Assembly: GCF_000712135.1 (NCBI RefSeq) | Contig: NZ_JOOE01000001.1 | Location: forward strand, 1,302,001 to 1,366,000 | DNA from: Sphingomonas sp. UNC305MFCol5.2 | GTDB taxonomy: Bacteria; Pseudomonadota; Alphaproteobacteria; Sphingomonadales; Sphingomonadaceae | Reading direction: 5' to 3' | DNA length: 64,000 nucleotides | Shown here: positions 29,189 through 38,014 of the stretch, in pieces | How the letters are laid out: each line of letters starts with the position of its first letter | How positions within the stretch are numbered: the stretch's first letter is position 1 | The notes under the pieces: generated by a model | Databases searched by the model: none | Told to the model about the DNA's origin: nothing | What the model saw: only the letters and a program-made list of their open reading frames with translations | Made by a program: the position numbers and the translations under genes

Positions 29189-30574
29189 TCAAGCGGTCAG
29201 CTCGAACGTGATCCGCTGACGTTCAGGATCGGCCGCCGTCAACGTCACGGTGATCACGTCGCCGGGCTCTGCACCGGGCATTGCGAGCCGCGCAACCACG
29301 GGAAGATCGCGCAGCTGGATCCGCGCGCCGCGATCGTCTGCGTCGGTGACCACAGCGGCGAATGCCTGCCCTTCTTTGCCCTGCAGCATCACTGCCTCGG
29401 CGAGGTCGATCACTGCGCGATCGATCTGTCCGCCGATCGCGTCGGCGCGCGCCATCACCGCGGGGAGCTTCTCGAACGCCTCGGTCACCACCGCCGGCAC
29501 CGGCTGCCCGTTGGCGACGGCGAGCGTGGCGCGAATGACATAGCGATCGGCGAGGCGGCGGAGCGGCGCGGTGGCATGGGCGTAGGTCGCGGCAACAGCC
29601 GCGTGCCAGGGGACGATTCCGTGCTGGAAGGGCTGGTAGGAAGCGCCCTGCCCCGCGCGGCGGACAGCGAGCATGAAGGCCGCCTGTTTGGGATCGGCCC
29701 CGTCGAGCGTCGCCTCGAACTGGGCGAGCGGCGCCATCGGCGGCCAGTCGAGCCCGAAGGCGATCGCGGTCTGGCGGAGGCGCGCAATGGCCGCGTCGTC
29801 GGGCGCGGCCATCACGCGGAACAGGCCGGTCTGGTGGGCCGAGAGCACATCCGCGATCGCCATGTTCGCCGCGAGCGACAGCGCCGCGTTGCGCTCCTCC
29901 GACACGAGGCGCGGGCGGAACACCAGTTCGAAGTTGCCGTCCTTGCGCGCGGCGACTTCCTGCTCGGGTGGATCGACGCGGGCGGCGCCCCGGCCGGCCT
30001 CGGCTTGCTGGAGACGCGAAGTGAGTTCGGCGAAACCGGGCGGCAGATCTGCGTCACGGACGCTGTCATAAGCGAGCTTGGCATTGCTGCGGATGATGGC
30101 GCGCTCGGCGCCGTCGAGATGGACCGCGCCGTCGGGCGCGACACGGACAGTGAAGATCACTGCGGGCCGGGGACCGTCGGGCAGCAGGCTCGCGGCGCCT
30201 TCGCTCAGGGCCGACGGATAGAGACCCGCTTTGCCGTCCGGAAGATAGAGCGTAGTACCGCGGCGCCAGGCTTCCGTATCGAGGGCATCGCCATCGGTGA
30301 CGAACCAGGCGACATCGGCGATCGCATAATGGAGCAGCAGATCGCCGCCGCTGGGCTCGATCGCGAAGGCCTGATCGAGATCGGTGGCGCTTGCCGGATC
30401 GAGCGTGACGAAATGCCGGCCGGTGCGGTCGGCATGCTCGGTCGGGGTACGGCGGGCAGCGGCTTCGGCGGCGGCGAGCACCGCGGACGGGAAGCTCTCC
30501 GGGACCTGAAAGCGTGTGCGGATCGCGGCGAGGCCGCGGGACAGGCTGTTGGCCGGATCGGCGATGGTCTTCAT
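29189..30574 (-). CDS. RNB-domain ribonuclease (RNase II/R family)
   Basis: A 461-residue protein made almost wholly of the RNB exoribonuclease catalytic domain. It has FVTLDPASATDLDQAFAIE near residues 55-75 with the Mg-binding aspartates, YAIADVAWFV, ARKDGNFELVF, and YAHATAPLRRLADRYVI near 330 with the RNase II active-site arginine segment, then a short S1-like tail (TDADDRGARIQLRDLPVVARLAM). It lacks the N-terminal cold-shock domains of full RNase R, so it belongs to the shorter RNB-only group common in alphaproteobacteria. The start is ATG 30574. It is divergent from the GPH-type transporter. Confidence 0.88.
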   Translation of the reverse strand: MKTIADPANSLSRGLAAIRTRFQVPESFPSAVLAAAEAAARRTPTEHADRTGRHFVTLDPASATDLDQAFAIEPSGGDLLLHYAIADVAWFVTDGDALDTEAWRRGTTLYLPDGKAGLYPSALSEGAASLLPDGPRPAVIFTVRVAPDGAVHLDGAERAIIRSNAKLAYDSVRDADLPPGFAELTSRLQQAEAGRGAARVDPPEQEVAARKDGNFELVFRPRLVSEERNAALSLAANMAIADVLSAHQTGLFRVMAAPDDAAIARLRQTAIAFGLDWPPMAPLAQFEATLDGADPKQAAFMLAVRRAGQGASYQPFQHGIVPWHAAVAATYAHATAPLRRLADRYVIRATLAVANGQPVPAVVTEAFEKLPAVMARADAIGGQIDRAVIDLAEAVMLQGKEGQAFAAVVTDADDRGARIQLRDLPVVARLAMPGAEPGDVITVTLTAADPERQRITFELTA

Positions 30575-30675
30575 GCCCTTGGGGTACACGCGCGAGCCCG
30601 CTTTGGGAAAGCCCGCGGCGCTTGATCGCCATGCGCGATCGCGGCAGACGGACGTGCGGCAGACGGAGAAAGATT

Positions 30676-32001
30676 TTGAAGCCTCTCCCCACGAAGGCGC
30701 GCCTCGTCTTGTTCGCCTTCGGGGACTTCGCGTTCAATCTCTATTGGCAGAGCATCATGCTCTTCCTCTTGTTCTATTATACCGACGCGCTGGGGCTGGC
30801 GATGACGACCGCCGCGGCGATCTATACCGCGGCGTCGATCTGGGACGGAATCGCGAGCTTCGTCGCCGGCGAAATCACCGATCGACGGCCGCCGAAGCGC
30901 GGCTATGGGCGCGTGCTGATCATGGGGAGCGTGCCGCTCGGGCTCGCCTGCATCCTTACCTATGCGCCGCTGGGGACCGGCGCGGCCGGGCTGACGCTGG
31001 TGGTGATCGGGCATCTGCTGTTCCGCACGGCTTATGCCGCGCTTAACGTGCCCTATCTGGCGATGGGCGCGCGGATCAGCGTCGACAGCCACGACCGGGC
31101 GTTCGTCGCGGGCGCGCGGATGCTGTTCGGAACGCTTGCCTGGGTGGTGGTGGCGCGCGGAACGGTGCCGATCGGGGCATGGCTCGGCGGCGGCGCAGTG
31201 GCGGCACAGGGGTATTTGTGGGCGGCGGTGCTGTTCGCGGTGTTGGGGACGACGATCCTGATGCTCGTGGGAGCGACCTACCGCGAGGATGCGGTGCCCG
31301 CTGCCCCTGCCCCGCCATCGGTGCGGGCCAGCGTGGCGAGCCTGATCGCCAACCGGGCGTTCGTGACGCTCAACCTGGCGATGATGGCGATGATCGTCGC
31401 GGTGACCGTACTCAACAAATCGGTGCTCTATTATTTCAAATACTTTCTCGGCAGCAACGATGCCGGGCAGAGCGCGCTGGCCTGGATGGGCGTGGTGAGC
31501 GCAGTGGCAGTGCCGGTGTGGATGCTGCTTCAGCGGGTGCTGGGGACGCGGGCCTTGTGGTTCGTCGCGGCGCTCGCGTGCATGGTGGGGCTGACGCTGT
31601 TCGCCGCCGTGCATATCGACCGTCCTGTGGCGATGCAGCTGTTCCTCGTCGGCATGCAGGCGCTGATCGTCGGGCTGCATTTCGCCTTCTGGGCAATGCT
31701 GCCCAACACGATCGAATATGGCGAGCAGGCGACCGGGCTGCGGGTCGAAGGCGCGGTGTTCGGGGCAGCGGCGTTGCTCCAGCGCGTGGCGATCGGGCTC
31801 GCGACGACGATCCTCGGGTTCGGCTTCGACAGCGCAGGCTATGTCGCAAACGTGCAGCAAAGCGCGGCGACACTGGCGGCGATGCGGTGGACGATCGCAT
31901 TGGTGCCGCTGACGGCGCTCGCGGTTTCGTGCGGGCTGATGTTGCTGAACCCGCTGGGCAAGGGCGCACATGCGCGGATCGTGAAGGGGTTGGAGCGGTG
32001 A
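30676..32001 (+). CDS. GPH-type sugar:cation symporter (MFS)
   Basis: A 441-residue inner-membrane permease resembling the glycoside-pentoside-hexuronide family. LVLFAFGDFAFNLYWQSIMLFLLFYYTDALGL forms helix 1, DGIASFVAGEITDRRPPKRGYGR the conserved loop after helix 2, YAALNVPYLAMGARISVDSHDRAFVAGAR helix 4 and its loop, and FWAMLPNTIEYGEQATGLRVEG the late GPH-like motif. I chose the TTG at 30676 because GGAGAAAG lies 4 bases before it; an in-frame ATG at 30631 is the alternative. It converges on the GH3 beta-glucosidase, whose products it could import. That pairing is inferred. Confidence 0.82.
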   Translation: MKPLPTKARLVLFAFGDFAFNLYWQSIMLFLLFYYTDALGLAMTTAAAIYTAASIWDGIASFVAGEITDRRPPKRGYGRVLIMGSVPLGLACILTYAPLGTGAAGLTLVVIGHLLFRTAYAALNVPYLAMGARISVDSHDRAFVAGARMLFGTLAWVVVARGTVPIGAWLGGGAVAAQGYLWAAVLFAVLGTTILMLVGATYREDAVPAAPAPPSVRASVASLIANRAFVTLNLAMMAMIVAVTVLNKSVLYYFKYFLGSNDAGQSALAWMGVVSAVAVPVWMLLQRVLGTRALWFVAALACMVGLTLFAAVHIDRPVAMQLFLVGMQALIVGLHFAFWAMLPNTIEYGEQATGLRVEGAVFGAAALLQRVAIGLATTILGFGFDSAGYVANVQQSAATLAAMRWTIALVPLTALAVSCGLMLLNPLGKGAHARIVKGLER

Positions 32002-32029
32002 AAATCCTCCGAGCAGTGGGAGAGGATTT
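32002..32029. terminator. bidirectional hairpin between convergent genes
   Basis: AAATCCTC (32002-32009) pairs perfectly with GAGGATTT (32022-32029) in the 27-base gap between the GPH-type transporter and the GH3 gene. The A/T ends of the stem give a short U-tract on each transcript. Confidence 0.55.
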
Positions 32030-34320
32030 CAGCCCTTCACCAACTCGAACGTGCCGTGAACGCCTTCCGCCTCGGCGGAGGGGGCGATCCAGACGTCGAA
32101 CGTGCCGGGCTCGACCGTCGGCTTGTTGTCGCGGCCGTAGAAAAGCAGCAGCGAACGGCTGAGCTTGAAGGTCACCGTCTCCGACGCGCCGGGGGCAAGC
32201 TTCACTTTGCGGAACGCCTTCAACTCGCGGACCGGACGAGTGATACTCGCGGCACGGTCGTGGATGTAGAGCTGGACCACCTCTTCCGCAGCGCGGGTGC
32301 CGCGGTTGGTGATCGTGGCGGTGACGGTAAGGTCGCCGGCCCATGCCAAAGTCGGCGCGACCTGGAGGCCCGAATATTCGATCTTACCGTAGGTCAGGCC
32401 GTGGCCGAACGGATACAGCGCCTTGTTCGGGATCCCGCGGTAATGCGCCTTGTACGGCTCGAGCTTGTCGTCCGACGGGTTGGGCCGGCCGGTAGGCTTG
32501 TGCGCGTAATAATAAGGCTGCTGGCCGGGCGAGCGCGGAAAGCTGCTCGGCAGGCGGCCCGAGGGGCCGTAGTCGCCGAACAGCACATCGGCAGTGGCGT
32601 TGCCGCTCTCGGTGCCGAGGAACCAGGTGACGAGGATCGCGGGCGCGCTGGCGACAGCGCCCTGCAGTGCCAATGCGCGGCCGTTTTTGAGGACCACGAC
32701 TACCGGCTTGCCGACCGCAGCGACAGCCTCGGCGAGTGCCTGTTGCGGCGCGGGGACGACGATCTCGGGACGCGACTGCGCCTCGCCCGACATGTTCTCG
32801 CTTTCGCCGATCGCGAGCAGGACCACGTCGGCCGCGCGCGCGGCGGCTATTGCGGCATCGATCCCGCCGGGGAGCGCCTCCTCGACGCCCGAGCCTGCAG
32901 TGACGGTGACGCTGTTCCTGTCGGCGACCGCAGCCCGTACGCCCTCCGCGAGATCGACGGCATAATCGTTGCTGCCATAGACCACCCAGGGCCCGTTGAG
33001 GTCGTGCTTGCCCGAGGCGAACGGGCCGATGATCGCGATCTTCTTGCCCGATTTGGGCAGCGGCAGCAGATCGCCTTCGTTCTTGAGCATCACGATCGAC
33101 TTGCGCCCCGCTTCCCGCGACAACGCGATCGCCGGCTTCGTGCGCGAGCGCGCCTTTTCGCGCTTGAGATCGATGCGGCGGAAGGGATCGTCGAACAGCC
33201 CGAGCGCGGCCTTGATCGCGAGGACTTTCCGCACCGAATCGTCGAGCCGCGCCTGCGGCACCTCGCCCGCCTCGACCAGCTCGGGCAAGTGCTTGCGATA
33301 GAAGCCACTGGTCATGCTCATGTCGACCCCGGCGAGGAACGCCAGCTTCGCGGCCTCGCGCGAGTCCTTCGCGAAGCCGTGGTCGATCATCTCCATGTCG
33401 CCGGTGTAATCGGAAACGACGAAGCCCTCGAAACCCCATTCGCCGCGCAGGATATCGCGCATCAGCCATTCGTTGCCCGTGGAGGGAACGCCCGAAATCT
33501 CGTTGAACGAGGCCATGAACGACATCACCCCGGCATTCACCGCCGCGCGGAACGGCGGGAAGTAGATCTCGCGCAGCGTGCGCTCGGAGACGTCGACGGT
33601 GTTGTAGTCGAGCCCCGCCTCGGCAGCGCCATAGGCCGCGAAATGCTTGGCGCAGGCCATCATCGAATCGATCGCCTTGAGATCGGGCCGCTGGAAGCCG
33701 CGGACGCGCGCCTCGGCCATCAGGACGCCGAGATGGACGTCCTCGCCGGCGCCCTCCATCGTGCGGCCCCAGCGCTGGTCTCGCGCGATGTCGACCATCG
33801 GTGCGAAGGTCCAGTCGATGCCCGAGGCGGCGCCTTCGTACGAGGCCATGCGCGCGGTGCGCTCGGCGAGATCCGGCTCGAAGCTGGCCGCCTCGCCCAC
33901 CGGCACCGGGAAGATCGTGCGATGGCCGTGGATCACGTCGGCGGCGAAGAGCAACGGGATCTTGAGCCGCGATTCCTTCATCGCGACGGTCTGCATCCGG
34001 CGCGCCATCTCGGCGCCGTTGCCGTTGAACACGCCGGTGAGCTGCATCTCGCGCACTTCCTCGAGCTGCTGCTCGAAGCCCGGGCCGCTGGTGGGCGGAT
34101 TGAGCTGCGTCGCGACGCCCCCGCCCCAGGCGCTGGGCATCAGCGTGAGCTGGCCGGCCTTTTCGGCGAGCGTCATCTTCGCCATCAGGCCATCGACGAA
34201 GGCGGGCACCGGCAATTGCGCCGCCGCCTCGAGCAGCGCGCGTGCCGGGCTGGAGACCCAAGCCGCAACCGCGCCTGCACCCAGCAGCGCCGCGCGTCGC
34301 GAAATCTTGGTGTCGAACAT
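32029..34320 (-). CDS. GH3 beta-glucosidase, Tat-exported (BglX-like)
   Basis: A 763-residue three-domain family 3 glycosidase. The N terminus KISRRAALLGAGAVAAWVSSPARA has the twin-arginine pattern, so folded export by Tat is likely. The first domain carries DVIHGHRTIFPVP, DQRWGRTMEGAGEDVHL, KHFAAYG and the nucleophile Asp304 in FVVSDYTGDMEM. The second domain runs from IVMLKNEGDLLPL to GRLPSSFPRS, and a C-terminal Fn3-like domain (NRGTRAAEEVVQLYIHD) closes it. It is the BglX type and distinct from the region-1 GH3. Facing away from the LacI gene across a TGTAACCGGTTACA-type operator and lying near a GH144-like lipoprotein, it may act on beta-1,2-linked or other beta-gluco-oligosaccharides; linkage is inferred. 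Confidence 0.87.
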   Translation of the reverse strand: MFDTKISRRAALLGAGAVAAWVSSPARALLEAAAQLPVPAFVDGLMAKMTLAEKAGQLTLMPSAWGGGVATQLNPPTSGPGFEQQLEEVREMQLTGVFNGNGAEMARRMQTVAMKESRLKIPLLFAADVIHGHRTIFPVPVGEAASFEPDLAERTARMASYEGAASGIDWTFAPMVDIARDQRWGRTMEGAGEDVHLGVLMAEARVRGFQRPDLKAIDSMMACAKHFAAYGAAEAGLDYNTVDVSERTLREIYFPPFRAAVNAGVMSFMASFNEISGVPSTGNEWLMRDILRGEWGFEGFVVSDYTGDMEMIDHGFAKDSREAAKLAFLAGVDMSMTSGFYRKHLPELVEAGEVPQARLDDSVRKVLAIKAALGLFDDPFRRIDLKREKARSRTKPAIALSREAGRKSIVMLKNEGDLLPLPKSGKKIAIIGPFASGKHDLNGPWVVYGSNDYAVDLAEGVRAAVADRNSVTVTAGSGVEEALPGGIDAAIAAARAADVVLLAIGESENMSGEAQSRPEIVVPAPQQALAEAVAAVGKPVVVVLKNGRALALQGAVASAPAILVTWFLGTESGNATADVLFGDYGPSGRLPSSFPRSPGQQPYYYAHKPTGRPNPSDDKLEPYKAHYRGIPNKALYPFGHGLTYGKIEYSGLQVAPTLAWAGDLTVTATITNRGTRAAEEVVQLYIHDRAASITRPVRELKAFRKVKLAPGASETVTFKLSRSLLLFYGRDNKPTVEPGTFDVWIAPSAEAEGVHGTFELVKG

Positions 34321-34410
34321 TTCAATTCCTCTCCCTGAAGGGGGCGCCCCAACCGGCGCGGCAAATCAGCGGGCTCCGCGCACGCAACTTTTGTGCTTGT
34401 TGCGGCCGAC

Positions 34411-34424
34411 CGTAACCGGTTACA
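34411..34424. promoter_or_regulatory. second-regulon LacI operator (GH3/LacI gap)
   Basis: CGTAACCGGTTACA matches the palindrome TGTAACCGGTTACA at 13 of 14 bases. It lies 91 bases from the GH3 start and 83-96 bases from the LacI start, between divergent genes, so it can serve both. Confidence 0.7.
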
Positions 34425-34506
34425 TAACCTTTGACAGGCGAGGATTGCAATCGCCCTTCGGGTCTGAAACGTAGGAAACATGCGTGAGAACGGGAACAGG
34501 AGCAAA

Positions 34507-35514
34507 ATGGGCGAGGCCACCATCCGCGATGTCGCACGCCGCGCCGAGGTTTCGGTCGCATCGGTGTCGCGCGCGCTCAACGGCCTCAACAATGTCCGCG
34601 GCGAGACGCGCGAGCGGATCCTGGCCGCCGCCACGGAGTTGGGCTATGTGCCGCATGCCGGCGCGCGCAGCCTGAGCCTGGCGCGGGCGCAGGCGATCGG
34701 CGTGGTGCTCCCCGACCTGCACGGCGAATTCTTCTCCGAATGCGTGCGCGGAATGGACCGCGAGGCGAGCCGGCGGGGCTATCTGCTGCTGCTTTCCAAC
34801 ATGCATGACGACAGCGAGCAGGCCGCAGTGGCGCTGCGGGCGATGCGCGGGCGAGTCGACGGGTTGCTGGTGATGGCGCCGCACATTCCGCCCGAGTCAC
34901 TGGAGCGCGCGCTGCCGGCGGCCTTGCCCGTGGTGCTGATCAATGCGCCGGACGAAATTGTCTCGCGGCCGTCATTGCGGCTCGACAATCGTGCCGGAGC
35001 GGAGGCGATGGTGCGGCACCTGTTGGCGAACGGCTATCGCCACATCGTCCACATCGCGGGCCCCGAAGGCAATGTCGACGCGCGGGAGCGGCTGCAGGGC
35101 TTTCGCGATGCGCTTGCCGCGCTGGCACCCGACATGCCGGTGCGGATCATCGCGGGCGACTTCAACGAGGAAACCGGCGAAGCGGCGGCGCGGCAGATCG
35201 TGGCGAGTGGCGAACCGTGCGACGCGGTGTTCGCCGCCAACGACATGATGGCGATCGGCTGCCTCCATACGCTGCGCCAGGCGGGCAAGAATGTGCCAGA
35301 GGATATCGCAGTGGCGGGCTTCGACGACGTGCCGCTGGCGCGCTATCTCGCGCTCACCACGATGCAGGTGCGCATCGCCGAGATCGGCGCGCGCGCGGTC
35401 TCGCGGCTGATCGACATGCTCGAGGGCAAGGGCCCGGGCGCACCGATCGAACTGCACGAGCCCGAACTGATCGCGCGCGCAACCACTGCCGCCCGTGCCC
35501 CCGTGCATGGTTGA
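34507..35514 (+). CDS. LacI-family transcriptional regulator (second regulon)
   Basis: A 335-residue LacI/GalR regulator. Its N-terminal DNA-binding part is ATIRDVARRAEVSVASVSRALNGL with the hinge LGYVPHAGARSLSLARA, followed by the sugar-binding domain with AIGVVLPDLHGEFFSE, GRVDGLLVMAP, NGYRHIVHIAGPEGNVDARERLQGF, AVFAANDMMAIGC and VAGFDDVPLARYL. The ATG at 34507 is preceded by AGGAG; an in-frame ATG at 34480 is the alternative. It sits between a GH3 enzyme and the GH144-like lipoprotein, and TGTAACCGGTTACA-type palindromes flank it on both sides, so it is the probable regulator of those genes and of the receptor at 41531-44449. The inducer is unknown. Confidence 0.87.
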   Translation: MGEATIRDVARRAEVSVASVSRALNGLNNVRGETRERILAAATELGYVPHAGARSLSLARAQAIGVVLPDLHGEFFSECVRGMDREASRRGYLLLLSNMHDDSEQAAVALRAMRGRVDGLLVMAPHIPPESLERALPAALPVVLINAPDEIVSRPSLRLDNRAGAEAMVRHLLANGYRHIVHIAGPEGNVDARERLQGFRDALAALAPDMPVRIIAGDFNEETGEAAARQIVASGEPCDAVFAANDMMAIGCLHTLRQAGKNVPEDIAVAGFDDVPLARYLALTTMQVRIAEIGARAVSRLIDMLEGKGPGAPIELHEPELIARATTAARAPVHG

Positions 35515-35574
35515 GCGGCCGCCCCTTTTTGCACGGACGACGCGGGAGGCGGCACGCCTTTCGCGTGCGCATCG

Positions 35575-35588
35575 TGTAACCGGTTCCA
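35575..35588. promoter_or_regulatory. second-regulon LacI operator before GH144-like gene
   Basis: TGTAACCGGTTCCA matches TGTAACCGGTTACA at 13 of 14 bases. It lies 68 bases before the lipoprotein start and just upstream of a terminator-like hairpin. Confidence 0.65.
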
Positions 35589-35601
35589 CAACACCCCTCC
35601 T

Positions 35602-35638
35602 GGGAGGCGGCGCCGCGTGCGTCGCCTCCCGTCTTTTT
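35602..35638 (+). terminator. terminator-like hairpin in leader of GH144-like gene
   Basis: GGGAGGCG (35602-35609) pairs perfectly with CGCCTCCC (35623-35630), followed by GTC and five T (35634-35638). It may end the LacI transcript, but it stands between the operator and the next gene's ATG (35656), leaving only 17 bases for a later start site. A second copy of GGGAGGCGGC at 35544-35553 could compete for the same arm. Confidence 0.75.
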
Positions 35639-35655
35639 GGGGCATAAGGACGAAC

Positions 35656-37095
35656 ATGATCGACAGACGCGCGCTACTGACCCGTTCCTCGCTGCTCGCG
35701 GCGGCGGGCGCCCTACCCGCCTGCACACCCATGGCCAGGCCCGGCGGCGCGCCGGCCGGCAATAGCCTCCCGGCATTTTACGAGGATATCGAGGAGCGCA
35801 CCTTTCGCTGGTTCTGGGATACGGTGAACCGCAAGAACGGGCTGGTGCCCGATCGCTGGCCGACCCCCAGCTTCTGCTCGATCGCGTCGGTCGGCTTCGG
35901 GTTGACCGCCTATCCGATCGGCGTCGAGCGCGGCTGGTGCACCCGCGCCGAGGCGCGCGATCTGACCCTCACCACGCTGAGGTTCTTCTGGAACGCGCCG
36001 CAGGGACCCGAGCCGACCGGCAAGGCCGGGTACAAGGGTTTCTTCTATCATTTCATCGACATGGAGACCGGCGCGCGGTTCCGCGATGTCGAGCTCTCCA
36101 GCGTCGATACCACGCTTCTGCTGATGGGCGTGCTGTTCGCGGGGCGCTATTACGATCGCGACCACCCCGCCGAGGCGGAGATCCGCAAGCTGGCCCAGGC
36201 GATCTACGCCCGCGCCGACTGGAACTTCTTCCGCTCGGACGGGCGCAAGCCGGTCTCGATGGGCTGGCATCCCGAGCGCGGGCTGATCCCGGCAAGCTGG
36301 GTCGGGTATAACGAGGGCATGTTCGTCTATGTGCTGGGGCTCGGCGCGCCCGAGCATCCGCTGCCGGCGGACAGCTGGGAGGCCTGGACCGCGAACTACG
36401 CGCGTTGCTGGCGCGGCGAAGGCGCGACTCGCCACCTCGCCTTCGCGCCTTTGTTCGGTCACCAGTACAGCCATATCTGGATCGACTTCCGCGGTATCCG
36501 GGATCGGGTGATGCGCGAGGAGGGGCTCGATTATTTCGAGAACAGCCGCCGCGCGACCTATGCCAACCGCGCCTATTGCACCGCCAATCCGAAGCGCTGG
36601 GACGGCTGGTCCAGCGATGTCTGGGGACTCACTGCCTGCGACGGACCGGGCGATTACCAACGGGAGTTCAAGGGCGAGAGCCGGCAGTTCTTCGGCTATG
36701 CCGCGCGGGGGCCGCTGGGCCAGCCCGACGAGCGCGACGACGGCACGCTGGCGCCGACCGCGGCTCTGGGCAGCCTACCCTTCGCGCCCGAAATCGTCAT
36801 CCCCTGCACCAAAGCGCTGCGCCGCGATCATGGCGATCGGCTCTACGGCAAATACGGGTTCCTCGACTCGTTCAACCCGAGTTTCCGGTTCACCGATGTG
36901 CGTCAGGACACCGGCAGCTTCGATCCCGTGCACGGATGGTATGCCAAGGACCATCTGGGCATCGACCAGGGACCGATCCTGCTCCAGGCCGCCAATTACC
37001 GCGACGACTTCGTCTGGCGGCACATGCGCGAGGAACCGGCGATCCGCCGCGGGCTCACACTGGCCGGGTTCAAGGGCGGCTGGCTGGGCGGCTGA
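35656..37095 (+). CDS. glycoamylase-like lipoprotein (GH144-related, PF10091)
   Basis: A 479-residue exported lipoprotein: MIDRRALLTRSSLLAAAGALPAC has an Arg pair and a lipobox LPAC with Cys at residue 23. The body is the (alpha/alpha)6 'glycoamylase' domain (PF10091), the fold of GH144 endo-beta-1,2-glucanases: FRWFWDTVNRKNGLVPDRWP, SVGFGLTAYPIGVERGW, TTLLLMGVLFAGRYY, IPASWVGYNEGMFVYVLGLG, FGHQYSHIWIDFRGIRD and the C-terminal WYAKDHLGIDQGPILLQAANYR. Some proteins of this fold are annotated glucoamylases without such activity. The ATG at 35656 follows AAGGA. Beside a GH3 and a LacI operator, a beta-1,2-glucan-degrading role is a reasonable inference but not proven. Confidence 0.82.
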   Translation: MIDRRALLTRSSLLAAAGALPACTPMARPGGAPAGNSLPAFYEDIEERTFRWFWDTVNRKNGLVPDRWPTPSFCSIASVGFGLTAYPIGVERGWCTRAEARDLTLTTLRFFWNAPQGPEPTGKAGYKGFFYHFIDMETGARFRDVELSSVDTTLLLMGVLFAGRYYDRDHPAEAEIRKLAQAIYARADWNFFRSDGRKPVSMGWHPERGLIPASWVGYNEGMFVYVLGLGAPEHPLPADSWEAWTANYARCWRGEGATRHLAFAPLFGHQYSHIWIDFRGIRDRVMREEGLDYFENSRRATYANRAYCTANPKRWDGWSSDVWGLTACDGPGDYQREFKGESRQFFGYAARGPLGQPDERDDGTLAPTAALGSLPFAPEIVIPCTKALRRDHGDRLYGKYGFLDSFNPSFRFTDVRQDTGSFDPVHGWYAKDHLGIDQGPILLQAANYRDDFVWRHMREEPAIRRGLTLAGFKGGWLGG

Positions 37096-37100
37096 GCCGG

Positions 37101-37940
37101 TCAGCCTGCAAACCCGGCAATGCGCCAGCATGCTGCCGTGAAACGCACCTCCTTTTGGTGGAGATAGCGATCGAAAGCGGCGCGCACCGCCTCGATGAGG
37201 CGGTCGCGCACCGGCGGTTCGACCTGGCCGATCACCCTGCCGAGCGGTCCGAGCCTCGTGAAATAGCGCTCCAGTTCGGCTTCCGGCATCGCGCAGGGGA
37301 TATCGAGCGGGCGTAGCGCGATGCCGCTCCATCCGCCTTGTTCGAGGATAAGCCGGACGCGCTCCGGATCGGCGAAGCCGAACTGGCCGGGCGCGTCGGG
37401 CTTGCGCGTCGGGAGGCAAGGCAGCAACGGCGCCGCGGCACGCTCGGCGGCGGTCATGAAAGGATTGTCCTCTGCGCTTCGCCACGCGATCAGGTCGAGC
37501 GCCGCGCCGCGCCGTGCACTGCGGCGTAGATTGGCGAAGGCCGCAATCGGACCGCCGAAGAACATCACGCCGAAACGCGACACGATCCGGTCGAAGCGGT
37601 CTTGCTCGAAGCGGTGCGTTTCCGCGTCGGCGAGAAGGAAATCGGCCGTCGCGCCCTCCCAGCCGGCGCGGGCGCGGGCGGCCTCGATCATCGGGGCGGA
37701 GATGTCGACCCCGGTGCAGCGTGACGCAGGTCCCAGCGACCGCGCGATCGCGACGGTCGTGCTGCCGGTGCCGCAGCCGATATCGAGCACTTCGCGCGCG
37801 GCCTGCGCAGTGGCGCCTTCGACGAGCAATCGCTCGAACGGCGCGAACAACCGGTCGAGCAGATCCTGTCCGTCGACCCATGCATGGCCGGCGGTGCCGT
37901 TCCACAATGCTGCCTGATCCTCCGGTGCCTCTGCCTGCAT
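37101..37940 (-). CDS. class I SAM-dependent methyltransferase
   Basis: A 279-residue cytoplasmic methyltransferase. Motif I VLDIGCGTGSTTVAIA lies near residues 52-67, the acidic end of strand 2 is GVDISAPMIEAAR, and motif II is FDRIVSRFGVMFFGGP followed by ALDLIAWRS, as in UbiE/COQ5-like and small-molecule methyltransferases. The C-terminal half carries substrate-binding helices. ATG 37940 follows AGGA. It is divergent from the MerR gene, and its upstream region has the -35 and -10 elements 19 bases apart with a SoxR-like palindrome between, so it is the likely target of that regulator. Substrate unknown. Confidence 0.85.
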   Translation of the reverse strand: MQAEAPEDQAALWNGTAGHAWVDGQDLLDRLFAPFERLLVEGATAQAAREVLDIGCGTGSTTVAIARSLGPASRCTGVDISAPMIEAARARAGWEGATADFLLADAETHRFEQDRFDRIVSRFGVMFFGGPIAAFANLRRSARRGAALDLIAWRSAEDNPFMTAAERAAAPLLPCLPTRKPDAPGQFGFADPERVRLILEQGGWSGIALRPLDIPCAMPEAELERYFTRLGPLGRVIGQVEPPVRDRLIEAVRAAFDRYLHQKEVRFTAACWRIAGFAG

Positions 37941-37979
37941 TTTCCTGCCTCCTGCTTGCGATTCGCGGTTCGAAGCTGC

Positions 37980-38010
37980 ATTGTGCCACTTCAAGTCGAC
38001 TTGAGGTCAA
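37980..38010 (-). promoter_or_regulatory. MerR-type promoter/operator for the methyltransferase
   Basis: Read leftward, TTGACC (38010-38005) and CACAAT (37985-37980) are 19 bases apart, the over-long spacer typical of MerR-activated promoters. Within the spacer is the perfect palindrome TCAAGTCGACTTGA (37991-38004), extended as CTTCAAGTCGACTTGAGG, close to the E. coli SoxR box CCTCAAGTTAACTTGAGG. Confidence 0.75.
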
Positions 38011-38014
38011 GGGC

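Noticed and set aside
30571..31971. 466-residue minus-strand frame rich in His/Arg opposite the GPH-type transporter
   Set aside because: Shadow of a membrane protein gene; the plus strand encodes twelve helices with family motifs.
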